This document shows positions 9,895-18,669 of a stretch of 64,000 nt of DNA, piece by piece. The notes beneath the pieces were generated by a model, which did not search any database, was not told where the DNA came from, and saw nothing but the letters and a program-made list of their open reading frames with translations. How positions within the stretch are numbered: the stretch's first letter is position 1; every line of letters starts with the position of its first letter. This DNA is from CAYRGC01 sp964601225 (GTDB lineage Bacteria > Patescibacteriota > Gracilibacteria > Peribacterales > Peribacteraceae): assembly GCA_964601225.1 (NCBI GenBank), contig CAZRMM010000002.1, forward strand, positions 1 through 64,000, in the 5' to 3' direction. The translations under genes and the position numbers were made by a program.

Positions 9895-11283
9895 ATGGCA
9901 AAACTCCCTCTCGTTGCCATCATCGGCCGCCCGAATACGGGCAAGTCGACGCTCTTCAACGCGCTCGTGCGCGAGCGGGTGGCGATCGAGAGCCCCGTCG
10001 CGGGCACCACGCGCGACCACATCAGCCGCCGGGTACGGACGGGCGACGTGGACTACCTCCTCATCGACACGGGGGGCATGGGCGGCGGCACCGATGACAA
10101 GGACTTCGAGGACGACGTCCACGCGCAGTCCCTCCTTGCTCTCGAGGCGGCGGACCTCATTCTTTTCACGGTCAACGCACGTGAGGAGCTCACGAAAAAC
10201 GATCGAGAGATCGCCGACCTGCTCCGCAAGAAGAAGCGCCGACATATCCCCGTGATCGTCGTGGCGAACAAGTGCGATTCTCCCGAGCTCGCCGAGGAAG
10301 CGGAACACGCGTTCCATCGACTCGGCGTGGCAGACGACGTGATTCCCCTGAGCGCGGTGAACCGCATCGGCGTACCGGAGCTTACGGAAGCGATTGAGAA
10401 ACAATTGATCGCATTGCACTTCGAACCGAAGGGATCCGCCGACCTCGATGGAGAAGGATACGCACCCGCATCGAATCCGGACGTGCCTCGCATCGCCATC
10501 GTGGGGAAACCGAACGTCGGCAAAAGTTCGCTCCTCAACGCGCTCATGTCCGACGAACAGCGCGCCGTTTCCCCGAAACTTGTGTCTCCCGTCGCGGGCA
10601 CCACGCGAGACGCCACCGACACGATTGTCAAACGCGAAGGAGTGGAATACGTCTTCGTCGACACCGCGGGCCTTCGTCGACCGTCGAAAGTAGAAAAGGA
10701 TTTGGAGGGGCTCTCGGTCCTGCGCAGCCTCCAAACCATCGAAGAATGCGACGTGGCACTCCTGGTGCTCGATGCGCGCGAGCCGGTGAGTCACCAGGAT
10801 AAGCGCATCGCCGAGCGTATCATCGAAGCGGGAAAGGGAATCATCATCCTCGTGAACAAGATCGACGAGATGAAGGGGGAGGAACGCATCGAGAAAATCG
10901 CCGAAGTGCGAGGCAGTTTTCTCTTCTGCCGCTATGCCCCGGTTCTCCCCTGTTCCGCCCTCACCCGCGACAACATCGTAAAGGTCTTCGACCTCGCGAC
11001 GATGGCGCACCGCAACCGCCTGCGTCGCATCGGCGACAAAGATCTCCGCCGGTTCTACCAAGACGCGGTGATGGGCAAACCCATGAGCGCCCTTGCCACC
11101 GCGAAACACGTGACGCAAGCCGCCGATCCGCCTCCGACCTTCGTTCTCTTCCTGAAGAATCCCAAGCAGGTGCAGGTGAGCCAACTGCGCTATCTGGAAA
11201 ACAGGCTCCGCGAGACGTTTGGACTGGAAGGCGTTCCGGTGCGATGGTCGCTTAAGGGGCCGAGGACGAGGAATAAAGCTTAA
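9895..11283 (+). CDS. der: Ribosome-assembly GTPase Der (EngA)
   Basis: Tandem-GTPase essential for 50S assembly. The 462-residue protein contains two G domains: the first with GRPNTGKST, DTGGMGGG and NKCD, the second with GKPNVGKSS, DTAGLR and NKID. A C-terminal KH-like domain follows. The start at 9895 (MAKLPLVAIIGRP) agrees with the family and is preceded by TTTTTGGAAGCTT, one of few purine-rich leaders in the window. The promoter-like GGTACACT (9819-9826) sits 9 nt before an out-of-frame ATG at 9836, so the first ATG of the transcript is probably not the der start. Confidence 0.95.
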   Translation: MAKLPLVAIIGRPNTGKSTLFNALVRERVAIESPVAGTTRDHISRRVRTGDVDYLLIDTGGMGGGTDDKDFEDDVHAQSLLALEAADLILFTVNAREELTKNDREIADLLRKKKRRHIPVIVVANKCDSPELAEEAEHAFHRLGVADDVIPLSAVNRIGVPELTEAIEKQLIALHFEPKGSADLDGEGYAPASNPDVPRIAIVGKPNVGKSSLLNALMSDEQRAVSPKLVSPVAGTTRDATDTIVKREGVEYVFVDTAGLRRPSKVEKDLEGLSVLRSLQTIEECDVALLVLDAREPVSHQDKRIAERIIEAGKGIIILVNKIDEMKGEERIEKIAEVRGSFLFCRYAPVLPCSALTRDNIVKVFDLATMAHRNRLRRIGDKDLRRFYQDAVMGKPMSALATAKHVTQAADPPPTFVLFLKNPKQVQVSQLRYLENRLRETFGLEGVPVRWSLKGPRTRNKA

Positions 11284-11320
11284 AGCTTTTCACTGAGAGC
11301 TTAGGAAAAAGATTTAAGCA

Positions 11321-11926
11321 TTAGCCCCTTCCCTTCCTCTGGATCTTCACCCGCGCGTCTTCGACGACGGGCAACGGAAACGCCTTGATCGCGATTTCCA
11401 GTTTATCGAGCAGACGGGCGGGATCGTCGTCCATTACGAGATTCTGGGGAACTTCACGCATGCAGAGCTCCAGAATGTGCAAGATGTGATTCGAAATTCC
11501 TCCGGAGTTTGTGAGAATGCCGATCGGACGACCTTCATCGTACGCAATCGTAAATTCATTCAACGTACCGATACCTCCGCCGACGATGACGATGGCATCG
11601 CTCGAGCGGATGTTGATGATGTCGCGCTCCATGAAACCCATGCCCGTGTAGATAATCATGTCATGGGCATGCGGGGAAAGGTACCCGTTGATATGCTCGT
11701 ACTCGGAAAAAGCCGGAGAAACACCGACGGTGAATCCATGGCATTCCTTCGCGCCGAGCAGCGCATCGTTGGGAAGACCGGGACAAGCGCCGTTGATGAA
11801 AATGTAATTGCGCTTGCCGATTTCGCGGCCGAGGGCGCGTGCCTTGTCGCGCGCGGCTTGATCTTCGACCTGCGGCCCGGAGGCCGAGCCCATAACGCCG
11901 ATTTTCAATCGATGTTCGTGTGCCAT
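11321..11926 (-). CDS. LOG/SLOG-family Rossmann protein (putative nucleoside phosphoribohydrolase)
   Basis: The 201-residue protein resembles the LOG-like family often labelled lysine decarboxylase: GVMGSASG at the N-terminus, the glycine-rich GACPGLP, and the signature GGGIGTLNEF. Family members hydrolyse nucleoside 5'-monophosphates (cytokinin activation in plants and some bacteria), but the substrate here is unknown. The ATG at 11926 is seven nt downstream of TTTACT (11934-11939) with no Shine-Dalgarno. It is convergent with der. The 38 nt between the stops contain AAAGCTT-type inverted repeats that may serve as a shared terminator. Confidence 0.8.
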   Translation of the reverse strand: MAHEHRLKIGVMGSASGPQVEDQAARDKARALGREIGKRNYIFINGACPGLPNDALLGAKECHGFTVGVSPAFSEYEHINGYLSPHAHDMIIYTGMGFMERDIINIRSSDAIVIVGGGIGTLNEFTIAYDEGRPIGILTNSGGISNHILHILELCMREVPQNLVMDDDPARLLDKLEIAIKAFPLPVVEDARVKIQRKGRG

Positions 11927-12039
11927 ATGGATGAGTAAACCCTACCCGATTCGCGGCTCGGGAAGATCTAGACAGTATACCAAAAAAGGCTTGCGGAAGC
12001 CATAGTGTTTCTCTGGGACAAATCGAGAAAACATCCCTT

Positions 12040-12411
12040 TTACTGCTGAACGACGATCACACATCGAACTGTATCGCCATCCTTGCAACCAGCCGATTTT
12101 CGCGCAGAAGCTTTAATCGGCAACACGTACGCTTTGTTTTTCGCATCGGGAAAGACGGACGTACGCCAATGAAAACCGCCGATCGACGCCTCGACTCGTA
12201 AGGATCCCCATCCTCGAGATATTCCTTCAAAACGCTCTCGTAACAATTTCGTGACGCGGGCAGGGGTGCTGATGAAATGCCAACTGCCCTTCTGCGTTGA
12301 ATACAACCAGACTCTCGCCGTAAATGCGAAGGTCCTATATCCGGGCCAACAATGAGGACATGGCTCTTCGCCCGTAAATCGATGACCCCGTGAACAGAAG
12401 TGCTGACTCAT
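12040..12411 (-). CDS. DUF1905-domain protein with N-terminal zinc-finger-like segment
   Basis: A 123-residue protein. Residues about 28-120 match the DUF1905 (AF2212/PG0164-like) beta-barrel pattern: WHFIST near the start, GWGSLRVEASIGG, W-x-TSVFPD, and LPIKASARK followed by a GD turn. Residues 6-21 (CSRGH and CPHC) form a C-x3-H / C-x2-C zinc-finger-like pair that is not normally part of the domain. The function of DUF1905 is unknown. It lies nine nt downstream of mltG on the same strand and is probably co-transcribed. The 113 nt between this gene and the LOG gene (11927-12039) hold no feature other than the LOG promoter. Confidence 0.8.
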   Translation of the reverse strand: MSQHFCSRGHRFTGEEPCPHCWPGYRTFAFTARVWLYSTQKGSWHFISTPARVTKLLRERFEGISRGWGSLRVEASIGGFHWRTSVFPDAKNKAYVLPIKASARKSAGCKDGDTVRCVIVVQQ

Positions 12412-12420
12412 ACCACGTCA

Positions 12421-13419
12421 TTAACGTAGATATCTGCTCTTGTTCGCATTATGTTCCTCGTTGGTGCGGGCGTAGTGGATCTGCCCGTTGCCGTCGTGCA
12501 GGTAGTAGAGATATTCGGACGGGGCGGGATCCATCGCCGCACGCAGGCTTTCCAGGCTCGGGCTCGCGATAGGGCCGGGCGGCAGACCGCGATACTTGCG
12601 GGTGTTGTAGGGCGAATCGACGTCGAGATCGGCGGCAGTGAGCGCGCCGGTGGGCTTTCCGAGGACGTAGCGCGTCGTGGCGTCCACGTAGAGGCCCGTG
12701 CCACCCTCGATGCGTTTCCAGAGAATTCCAGCGACCATCGCGCGCTCCTCCGCGCCGCGGGCTTCCTCTTCCACGATCGAAGCCATGATCACGACGTCGT
12801 GAAGCGGGCGTCCGGAGGACGCGAGTTCGGCTTTGAGCCCCGTGACCACGCGCTCGTCGAACGTCTTGAGCAACCGCGCCAGGAAGTCCTTGGCATCGAA
12901 CTCCGCGGGATTCACGAAGTACGTGTCCGGAAACAAGTATCCCTCGAGGCGCCCGCCGCGCGTCGCGAGACCCGATGCCGACGGCAAAAACGCTGCGTCC
13001 GAAAAATCGCAGGTCCGTGCACAATTGGCGATCGCCCCCTCGGGAGCGAGGCCTTCCTTGGCGACGAGTTCGTCGATGTCCTGCACGGTGAATCCTTCCG
13101 GGACCGTGATCTTGCTTTCCTGCGCGCTGCCGCCCGCGAGGATGCGAACGATCTCAACCACGCCCTCCTCGCCGGTGAACGAATACGAACCGGCCTTCAG
13201 CATTCCCTGCGTACCGTGCAAACGGTTATAGAGCGCGAACGCCTTGGGCGAACGGATCACGCCGGCATTCTCGAGTTTCATGGCGATGCCGGACACGCCG
13301 GTCCCCCTCTCGATCACGACCTTCTGGATTCCCGCGTTTCCGGGCGCCCCGAGCGCCCAGCGGTACCAAAGGAACGCGGAGAGAAGAACGGCGCCGAGAA
13401 TGACGATGAGCTTCTTCAT
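12421..13419 (-). CDS. mltG: Endolytic murein transglycosylase MltG (YceG-like)
   Basis: Cleaves nascent peptidoglycan strands and thereby sets glycan length. The 332-residue protein has an N-terminal membrane anchor (about 3-18), a LysM-like region, and the YceG catalytic domain with the key glutamate in IVEEEAR (about 215), YNTRKYRGLPPGPI, and the C-terminal EHN motif (NEEHNANKSRYL). The start at 13419 places the anchor at the N-terminus; an extension to 13494 would put 25 polar residues before it. The usual NPG turn is SPS here. Its presence implies a peptidoglycan wall. Confidence 0.92.
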   Translation of the reverse strand: MKKLIVILGAVLLSAFLWYRWALGAPGNAGIQKVVIERGTGVSGIAMKLENAGVIRSPKAFALYNRLHGTQGMLKAGSYSFTGEEGVVEIVRILAGGSAQESKITVPEGFTVQDIDELVAKEGLAPEGAIANCARTCDFSDAAFLPSASGLATRGGRLEGYLFPDTYFVNPAEFDAKDFLARLLKTFDERVVTGLKAELASSGRPLHDVVIMASIVEEEARGAEERAMVAGILWKRIEGGTGLYVDATTRYVLGKPTGALTAADLDVDSPYNTRKYRGLPPGPIASPSLESLRAAMDPAPSEYLYYLHDGNGQIHYARTNEEHNANKSRYLR

Positions 13420-13501
13420 GGAATCGATGGCTGTGAACTGCGCGATTCGGACTGAGAAGTTCAACGAACTTTCCCGCAGATCGGCGTTCGACACTGGCGA
13501 C

Positions 13502-13792
13502 TTATTGCCCCGTGGGCATCCCCATTTGGCCCATGAGGCCCTGCATCTTCTCGGCGGAGACCACCTGCGCCTTTTTCATGGCACGGTTCATGGCGTCCTT
13601 GATGAGATACGGAATACGATCTCGCGGCGTCGATTCGGCAATCTCGACTGCGATCACCTCCATCTCCGCGGAGACGACGACCTTCACGCCTTCGGCTTCG
13701 GCCTCGACGTGGATGTTCGAAAGTTCTTTCTTGATGCGCTTCGCCTCCCGCTGCATGCGGAAGAGATCGCGAGCTTGGGAAAAGGATGTCAT
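13502..13792 (-). CDS. ybaB: YbaB/EbfC nucleoid-associated protein
   Basis: Small DNA-binding protein (96 residues, usual about 105) that coats the nucleoid as a dimer. The pattern is typical: helical N-terminus (QARDLFRMQREAKRIKKEL), a central beta region (VVVSAEMEVIAVEI), then DRIPYLIKDAMNRAMKKAQ and a Met/Gly/Gln-rich tail (MGQMGMPTGQ). The start ATG overlaps the stop of the upstream gene by four nt (ATGA), so they are translationally coupled. RecR, a common partner, is not adjacent. Confidence 0.88.
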   Translation of the reverse strand: MTSFSQARDLFRMQREAKRIKKELSNIHVEAEAEGVKVVVSAEMEVIAVEIAESTPRDRIPYLIKDAMNRAMKKAQVVSAEKMQGLMGQMGMPTGQ

Positions 13793-14181
13793 GACCGGAT
13801 GGTATCAGATCGGCACAGCGCCAGCATGCCTTCCAGGAACAAAACCGCACGGGCCCGTTGGGCGATGCTCCTTTGCAGCTGAAACCTGTGGCCGGCGAGC
13901 GATCGCACGCCCATCTCCATGTCGACGACTTCGACCTGCAACTGCTCCTCCGACTCCTCATCGCCGAGATCGTTACATGCCTTCAGCAAAGCCATGACTC
14001 GCCGGTACCTCTCCGTCAAGGCGTGCAACCGGTGGGAGACGGACCGTTCCTGGCGCTCGAGATTCTCGAGCTGGGCACGCTCGTACACGATGCGATGAGG
14101 GAGCGATTCTTCTTCGACGTAGAGCCGTTCGCCGTACGACGTCGCCGGTCCGGACAAAATGGGATGCATCGGTCGCCGCAT
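13789..14181 (-). CDS. Hypothetical coiled-coil protein (130 aa)
   Basis: Unrecognised. After about 30 residues the sequence is almost entirely predicted helix with heptad-like spacing (YERAQLENLERQERSVSHRL), suggesting a coiled coil; two cysteines are present (about 69 and 123). There is no signal peptide. It lies between a VirD4-like ATPase cluster and ybaB on the same strand, overlapping ybaB by four nt and starting ten nt after the preceding (disrupted) frame. It may be an accessory protein of the secretion cluster, which is inference from position only. Confidence 0.6.
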   Translation of the reverse strand: MRRPMHPILSGPATSYGERLYVEEESLPHRIVYERAQLENLERQERSVSHRLHALTERYRRVMALLKACNDLGDEESEEQLQVEVVDMEMGVRSLAGHRFQLQRSIAQRARAVLFLEGMLALCRSDTIRS

Positions 14182-14190
14182 TTTGAGCTC

Positions 14191-14464
14191 TTAGCGCTGG
14201 CGTTGCAACGAGTGAAAGTTCGGATCGCCTTTTCCGCAGAAATCGAGAGTGCTCACGATTACTGGTCCGGTGTCGGTAAGTACCTGAGAGCCGTAGGCGA
14301 AGTTCGTTGATAATCCGTTCCTCGTTTTGCGCAGCCTCGCTATCTTTACTCGCCAACCACCGCTCCTTGTGCGCCAGCGCACACTGGATAAGCAGCTGAT
14401 AATTCGGACCGGTGCTGACATGCGTGCCATACTGGCGGGAACCGTTTTCAGACAATCCGGGCAA
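14191..14464 (-). pseudogene. Possible frameshifted small gene
   Basis: Two partial frames look coding. One begins near 14464 and reads through YQLLIQCALAHKERWLASKD and EERIINELRLRL. The other ends at 14191 with VLTDTGPVIVSTLDFCGKGD, nine nt before the next ATG. Joining them needs a frame change near 14283-14290 (GGCTCTCAGGTACTTACC on the minus strand). This may be a sequencing or assembly error, a decayed gene, or a recoding site. The start is unclear (TTG at 14464, or further upstream). Confidence 0.35.
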
Positions 14465-14510
14465 AGGAAAAAGAAAAGAGAGAACAATTGTGTACTTATC
14501 AGTAAAATTG

Positions 14511-14771
14511 TCAATTTTTCTCCTTCCTCTCGTTTCGATCGAGCAAAGCGATCAGACGATCACGGTTCTCCAACAGACCCTTCTGCTCCAGAAGCAACTG
14601 GGTACGAAGCTCGTCGTTCATTTCCGGACCGGGGTTGCGTAAACAGTCTTTGATCACCTGGATTCGGTTCTCGACGCCTTCGAGCTGTCCATTGAGACGC
14701 TGGTTCAGTCGATACGACGACGCGGCGAGCGGATCAACGTTCATGCCGAATTCGCCATGAAGCGGGCTCAT
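14511..14771 (-). CDS. Small coiled-coil protein (86 aa)
   Basis: Unrecognised 86-residue protein, largely helical and charged after residue 20 (RLNQRLNGQLEGVENRIQVI, then a glutamate/leucine-rich segment), likely a coiled coil. It has no signal or membrane segment. Its ATG overlaps the stop of the VirD4-like ATPase gene by four nt, indicating translational coupling and possibly a role as a small partner of that ATPase. The stop codon overlaps a TTGACA hexamer that may start a promoter for the next frame. Confidence 0.6.
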   Translation of the reverse strand: MSPLHGEFGMNVDPLAASSYRLNQRLNGQLEGVENRIQVIKDCLRNPGPEMNDELRTQLLLEQKGLLENRDRLIALLDRNERKEKN

Positions 14772-17407
14772 GCGACAGAGGGTGAAGGAGGAGATTCCTG
14801 ATGAAGAATGCCGATACGGTCCTCGATCTCCTGGTTGACGAAGGCCTTCTTGCGTCCGTACTTCATGCGACTGTATTCCTTGACGAGCGACGCCATCTTT
14901 TCGTTCCGATTGCTTTCATCGTAGATGGTCTTGAGCGAGAAAGGGCGGCTTGTCGTGTTGTTGATATTGAGCTTGGTGTAGCAGTGGAAGTTCGGGATGC
15001 CGATCACGTCCTGCTCGCTGAGCACCGGAGCCATTTCCTTGGCCATGTACTCCGCGTCCTCGGCGCCGATCTTGAAGCTCATGATCGTGCCGACGTTGCC
15101 GAAGACGGCGTCGCGCATCTTCGTACTGGCCTGGTCGTAGGCGGCGGTCTTGCCCACGAGCTGACCGATGTACTGGTGCGCCATGATGAGACCGAGCTCG
15201 TACTTACGCGCCTCGGAGAGAATCGTCGCAAAGGCGTCGGTGACGAAGTTCTGGAACTCGTCGACGTAGAGGTAAAAGCGGCGGCGGTCCTTCTGGCGAG
15301 TATCGGCACGCGAGAGCGCTGCCATGTTCACTTTATTCACGAAGATGAGGCCGAGCAGCTGCGCGTTCACGTCTCCAATTTTTCCCTTCGAAAGATTCAC
15401 GAGAAGGATCTTTCCCTGGTCCATGATCTCGCGGATGTTAAATGCGCTCTTCGGCTGGCCGATGATGTTACGAATCGTCGTGTTCGTAATGAACGGGCCG
15501 AATTTCGCGGAGAAGTACGGGATCATTTCCTCCTTCTCGCGGGCGCCGGTCTTGGCGATCTCGTGCTCCCAGAAGCTCTTCACGACCACGTTCTTGCACT
15601 TGCTCACCTTGTAGCGTTGGAATTCCTCGTCCACGAAGAGGCGAGGCACATCGATCAAGGTCGCTCCCTCCTCCTCGTCATCCATGAGCGTCAGACAACC
15701 GTTGCGGAAATAGTGCTGGATACGCGGACCGAAGATTTCGTTGCCGTACATCTTGATGAAGATTTCCATCGCGTCGAGCGATGCGCGGTCCTTTTCCTCA
15801 GCGGTCTTCGCTTCGAGCATGTTCAAGCCCATGGGACGCTCGATATCGGACGGATCGAAGACGATGACGTCCTTCGCGCGCTCTTTGGGTACGTGACAAA
15901 GAATGTCTTCGATGAGATCGCCGTGCGGGTCGACGACGCAGAGACCGGCGCCTCGAGCGACATCCTGGCGAATCTGCCAACTCAGGAGCGAAGACTTTCC
16001 GCAGCCGGATTTACCGATGATGTACTGGTGACGCGTTCTGTCTCCGTCGAGGAAATAGATATTCGATTTTTGCGCACGGTAGTCGTTGACCCCAAGCAGG
16101 ATACCGTCCTTGGGTGCGTTCGGCGGCGGTGGCAGCACCTTGTATGTGATCCACTGAATAATCGGAATTTTGTTGTAACGGCTGTCCGGGAAATGGTAGA
16201 CGCCCGCGAGTTCCTTCTCCACAAGAAGATTGCGACGATGGAGGAATCCATTGATGCGGTGCTTCCACAGCCAATGAATGAACGGCGCGTTGAGAGCCAG
16301 AGGAATGATGTCGATGAACACCAGGTGGTTCGAGAACCAGTTGCCGTAGATGTCCTTGAAGACGTTGAAGGCAACCTGGAGGTTACTCGTGATATCGAGT
16401 GCTCGACGCGTGGTCTTCGCGGATGCAAACACCCGCACGGACGCGTGAAAACCGCTCATGCCCGCCTTCTGGCCCATGCGCTTATACAGTTCTTCCTCGG
16501 GCTGGATCATACGAACGAACGAGTCTCCGTGGCTCGCTCCGGGGGCAAACGTACTGCCGTCGGTGCCCGCCGCGATTCCACCGACGACCGAAATCAGGTC
16601 CCCGAGCAGCGGAATCTTCGCGAGAAGACTTTCGTCTTTTCCCTTAAACTTCATGTTCGCATATTTGCGGAGCTTGCGGCTCCACTTGTCCGAAAATGTC
16701 GGCGTGAGAATGAGCTGGATCGCCGCGCGCTCGTCGGTATCGAGCTTGCTGAGCACGTTACTGAGATCGTTGAGCGGGTCATCCTGCATCTCCTCGTAAA
16801 AACGCAACGGGAAATAGTACGGCTTCTTGAGGAGCATGTTGTAACCGACGAGCTTCGTTCCCGTCGGCCAGATTTCCGGCGTCTTCAGCACCGCCACCTC
16901 CGCGTCCGGATAAAATGCCGTGACCTGCTTCTCGATGATCGAGATCAGCTTCGGATGCGCGACGATGAAGAACAGCAGCTCTCCGTGTTCGAGATACAGC
17001 TCGAAACTCATCGTATTGAACCGGAAGAGCCAGAAGTGCACGAGTTGCCAAAAGGTCAGACTGCGCACCTCCCAAAGAGCGCGGTACAGCTGTTCCATGA
17101 TGGCGATCTTTTCCTTGAAATCTTTTTCCGTGCGCTTCTCCTGATCGATCTTGCTATCGCTGCGCGGAAGCAAAACCTTCATCGAAACGAGTTTTCCGCT
17201 CATCCACCACGCGTAGTAAAAACGAGTGTTGTATTTCAGATACTTCCACAGCAGCCACACCGCGCTGAGAATCAGCATGTTCTCCAGCGGCGCGCTCCAA
17301 AACCATGCCCAACTGATCATCCAGAAGTCCGCACGAACGATTTCCCCGAGTAGGAAGATCGAGACCAGGATGATCGGCCAGAGGAAGATGCGGAGGAAAG
17401 TGATCAC
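14768..17407 (-). CDS. VirD4/TraG-like membrane ATPase (type IV secretion coupling-type), paralogue 1
   Basis: An 879-residue AAA-type ATPase with two hydrophobic N-terminal segments (about 1-25 and 38-55), a large middle domain, and a C-terminal motor domain with Walker A GKSGCGKSS (about 470), VVDPHGDLIEDI, Walker B YLYVDEFQNF (about 714) and a TraD/TraG-type motif near the end (SEARKYELGLIMAHQYIGQL). Such proteins energise DNA or protein transfer through type IV secretion-like channels. The start is GTG at 17407, about 45 nt downstream of an extended -10 (TGC-TACAAT). The same architecture recurs at 59125-61614. Its conserved core aligns closely by eye, but the N-terminal regions differ: two membrane helices here, one there. 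Confidence 0.85.
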   Translation of the reverse strand: MITFLRIFLWPIILVSIFLLGEIVRADFWMISWAWFWSAPLENMLILSAVWLLWKYLKYNTRFYYAWWMSGKLVSMKVLLPRSDSKIDQEKRTEKDFKEKIAIMEQLYRALWEVRSLTFWQLVHFWLFRFNTMSFELYLEHGELLFFIVAHPKLISIIEKQVTAFYPDAEVAVLKTPEIWPTGTKLVGYNMLLKKPYYFPLRFYEEMQDDPLNDLSNVLSKLDTDERAAIQLILTPTFSDKWSRKLRKYANMKFKGKDESLLAKIPLLGDLISVVGGIAAGTDGSTFAPGASHGDSFVRMIQPEEELYKRMGQKAGMSGFHASVRVFASAKTTRRALDITSNLQVAFNVFKDIYGNWFSNHLVFIDIIPLALNAPFIHWLWKHRINGFLHRRNLLVEKELAGVYHFPDSRYNKIPIIQWITYKVLPPPPNAPKDGILLGVNDYRAQKSNIYFLDGDRTRHQYIIGKSGCGKSSLLSWQIRQDVARGAGLCVVDPHGDLIEDILCHVPKERAKDVIVFDPSDIERPMGLNMLEAKTAEEKDRASLDAMEIFIKMYGNEIFGPRIQHYFRNGCLTLMDDEEEGATLIDVPRLFVDEEFQRYKVSKCKNVVVKSFWEHEIAKTGAREKEEMIPYFSAKFGPFITNTTIRNIIGQPKSAFNIREIMDQGKILLVNLSKGKIGDVNAQLLGLIFVNKVNMAALSRADTRQKDRRRFYLYVDEFQNFVTDAFATILSEARKYELGLIMAHQYIGQLVGKTAAYDQASTKMRDAVFGNVGTIMSFKIGAEDAEYMAKEMAPVLSEQDVIGIPNFHCYTKLNINNTTSRPFSLKTIYDESNRNEKMASLVKEYSRMKYGRKKAFVNQEIEDRIGILHQESPPSPSVA

Positions 17408-17526
17408 GTCGTTTGTCTGAAGTCAGAGGATACGCGAATATCAGCTCATTGTAGCAGAAAACACCTTTCTTGAACAGAGCAGCTCGCACCTTCCGTTCGT
17501 TGGACACGGATATCGGATTTTGCTCT

Positions 17527-18615
17527 TCAGGAAGAGCAATTTGCGACTTTCATCGTGAAATCGCGAGATTGGCCGTCCTTGCTCGAGACACGGAAGACGT
17601 ACTCCCCTGCCACGGAAGGCTTAAACCGGTAGCGTTCCGTCTTGAGAATCCAGTCCTCAAGCCAGTTCACGTTTCCGTCCGGATAGCGCACGGAGCGAAC
17701 CACGAACGCCTCGTTGGCACCCACCGAGAGCTCCTGCCCCAGCGGAAGCGAGACCGGGAAACCCGGCGACAACCGGTCCGTGCGCCCGAGCCGCACGGCG
17801 TAGGGCGAACCGTCGCAATACCCGACGAGCGACGCATCGCCGAGCCGCCTGAACGTCGCCATGATTTTCCCCCGCGAACGTTCGGCAATCGAAGTAAATG
17901 CACCAAGGCTCAAATCCAAATCTCGGCCGTCCACGTACGGTCCGCGATCGTTGATCCGCACGACGACCGATTTTCCATTCTCGACGTTCGTCACTTCGAT
18001 GAGGGTGTTTGCCGGAAATGTCCTATGAGCCGCTGTCATCGCATACATATCGAACGACTCTCCGAATGCGGTCCCTTTCCCATGAAACTTCTCGGAATAC
18101 AAACTGACTTCGTGCTCCTCGTCGCGAAGATAGGCATCGACGAGCCGCATCGCCGCAAGCAAATCCTCTTCCGTCATCGTTCCGTCCTTAATCGACTTTT
18201 CCTCATCGTTCTGTGATGAAACGTATCTGCCCAATCCAACCTTTTCCGCGAGCTCCGGAACGTTTTTCCAGCCGTCGTCATCATAAAAATCATCATCCCC
18301 GGCGGGATCCATACTTCGCGTGCGAAAGAGCCACAGCAGTCCCGCGAGGTTCGAGAGCGGCTCGTCGGGACGGAAGGTATCGCTCACGGAATCGATGAGT
18401 CCGCGGCTCTTGGCGAACGTGATCTCGAGCTCGCCGCGACTCCCCTTCGGAAGATCGGAAAATGGAGCTTCTGAGGTGCGCAGAGCGGGACGTCGGATGC
18501 TGTTCCAGAGAAGCAGGAATCCGTCACGACGAGTGATCGGCGCGGCGGCGACGGCAACGGGAGACTGAGCCATCGCAAGAGCGACGAATACAGTCGCAAG
18601 AAGCATTTTCTGCAT
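17527..18615 (-). CDS. RlpA-like septal/cell-wall protein with SLH-like N-terminal module
   Basis: A 362-residue exported protein. It has a signal peptide (MLLATVFVALAMAQSPVAVAAA), then an SLH-like segment (FSDLPKGSRGELEITFA, FRPDEPLSNL). A double-psi beta-barrel RlpA domain follows at about 175-265, with the TAAHRTFPANTLIEVTN and VVRINDRGPYVDGRDLDLS signatures, and a C-terminal beta domain. RlpA enzymes in Pseudomonas cleave denuded glycans; others only bind them. The start ATG at 18615 gives a clean signal peptide, although an in-frame ATG at 18669 follows a TATAAA box and cannot be excluded. An SLH module suggests attachment to the wall or surface layer rather than the lipoprotein anchoring seen in Gram-negatives. 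Confidence 0.82.
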   Translation of the reverse strand: MQKMLLATVFVALAMAQSPVAVAAAPITRRDGFLLLWNSIRRPALRTSEAPFSDLPKGSRGELEITFAKSRGLIDSVSDTFRPDEPLSNLAGLLWLFRTRSMDPAGDDDFYDDDGWKNVPELAEKVGLGRYVSSQNDEEKSIKDGTMTEEDLLAAMRLVDAYLRDEEHEVSLYSEKFHGKGTAFGESFDMYAMTAAHRTFPANTLIEVTNVENGKSVVVRINDRGPYVDGRDLDLSLGAFTSIAERSRGKIMATFRRLGDASLVGYCDGSPYAVRLGRTDRLSPGFPVSLPLGQELSVGANEAFVVRSVRYPDGNVNWLEDWILKTERYRFKPSVAGEYVFRVSSKDGQSRDFTMKVANCSS

Positions 18616-18669
18616 GATTGGAATGCTTTCAAAGCCATCGACGAAGCGCAAGGAAAGAATAACTTCCAT

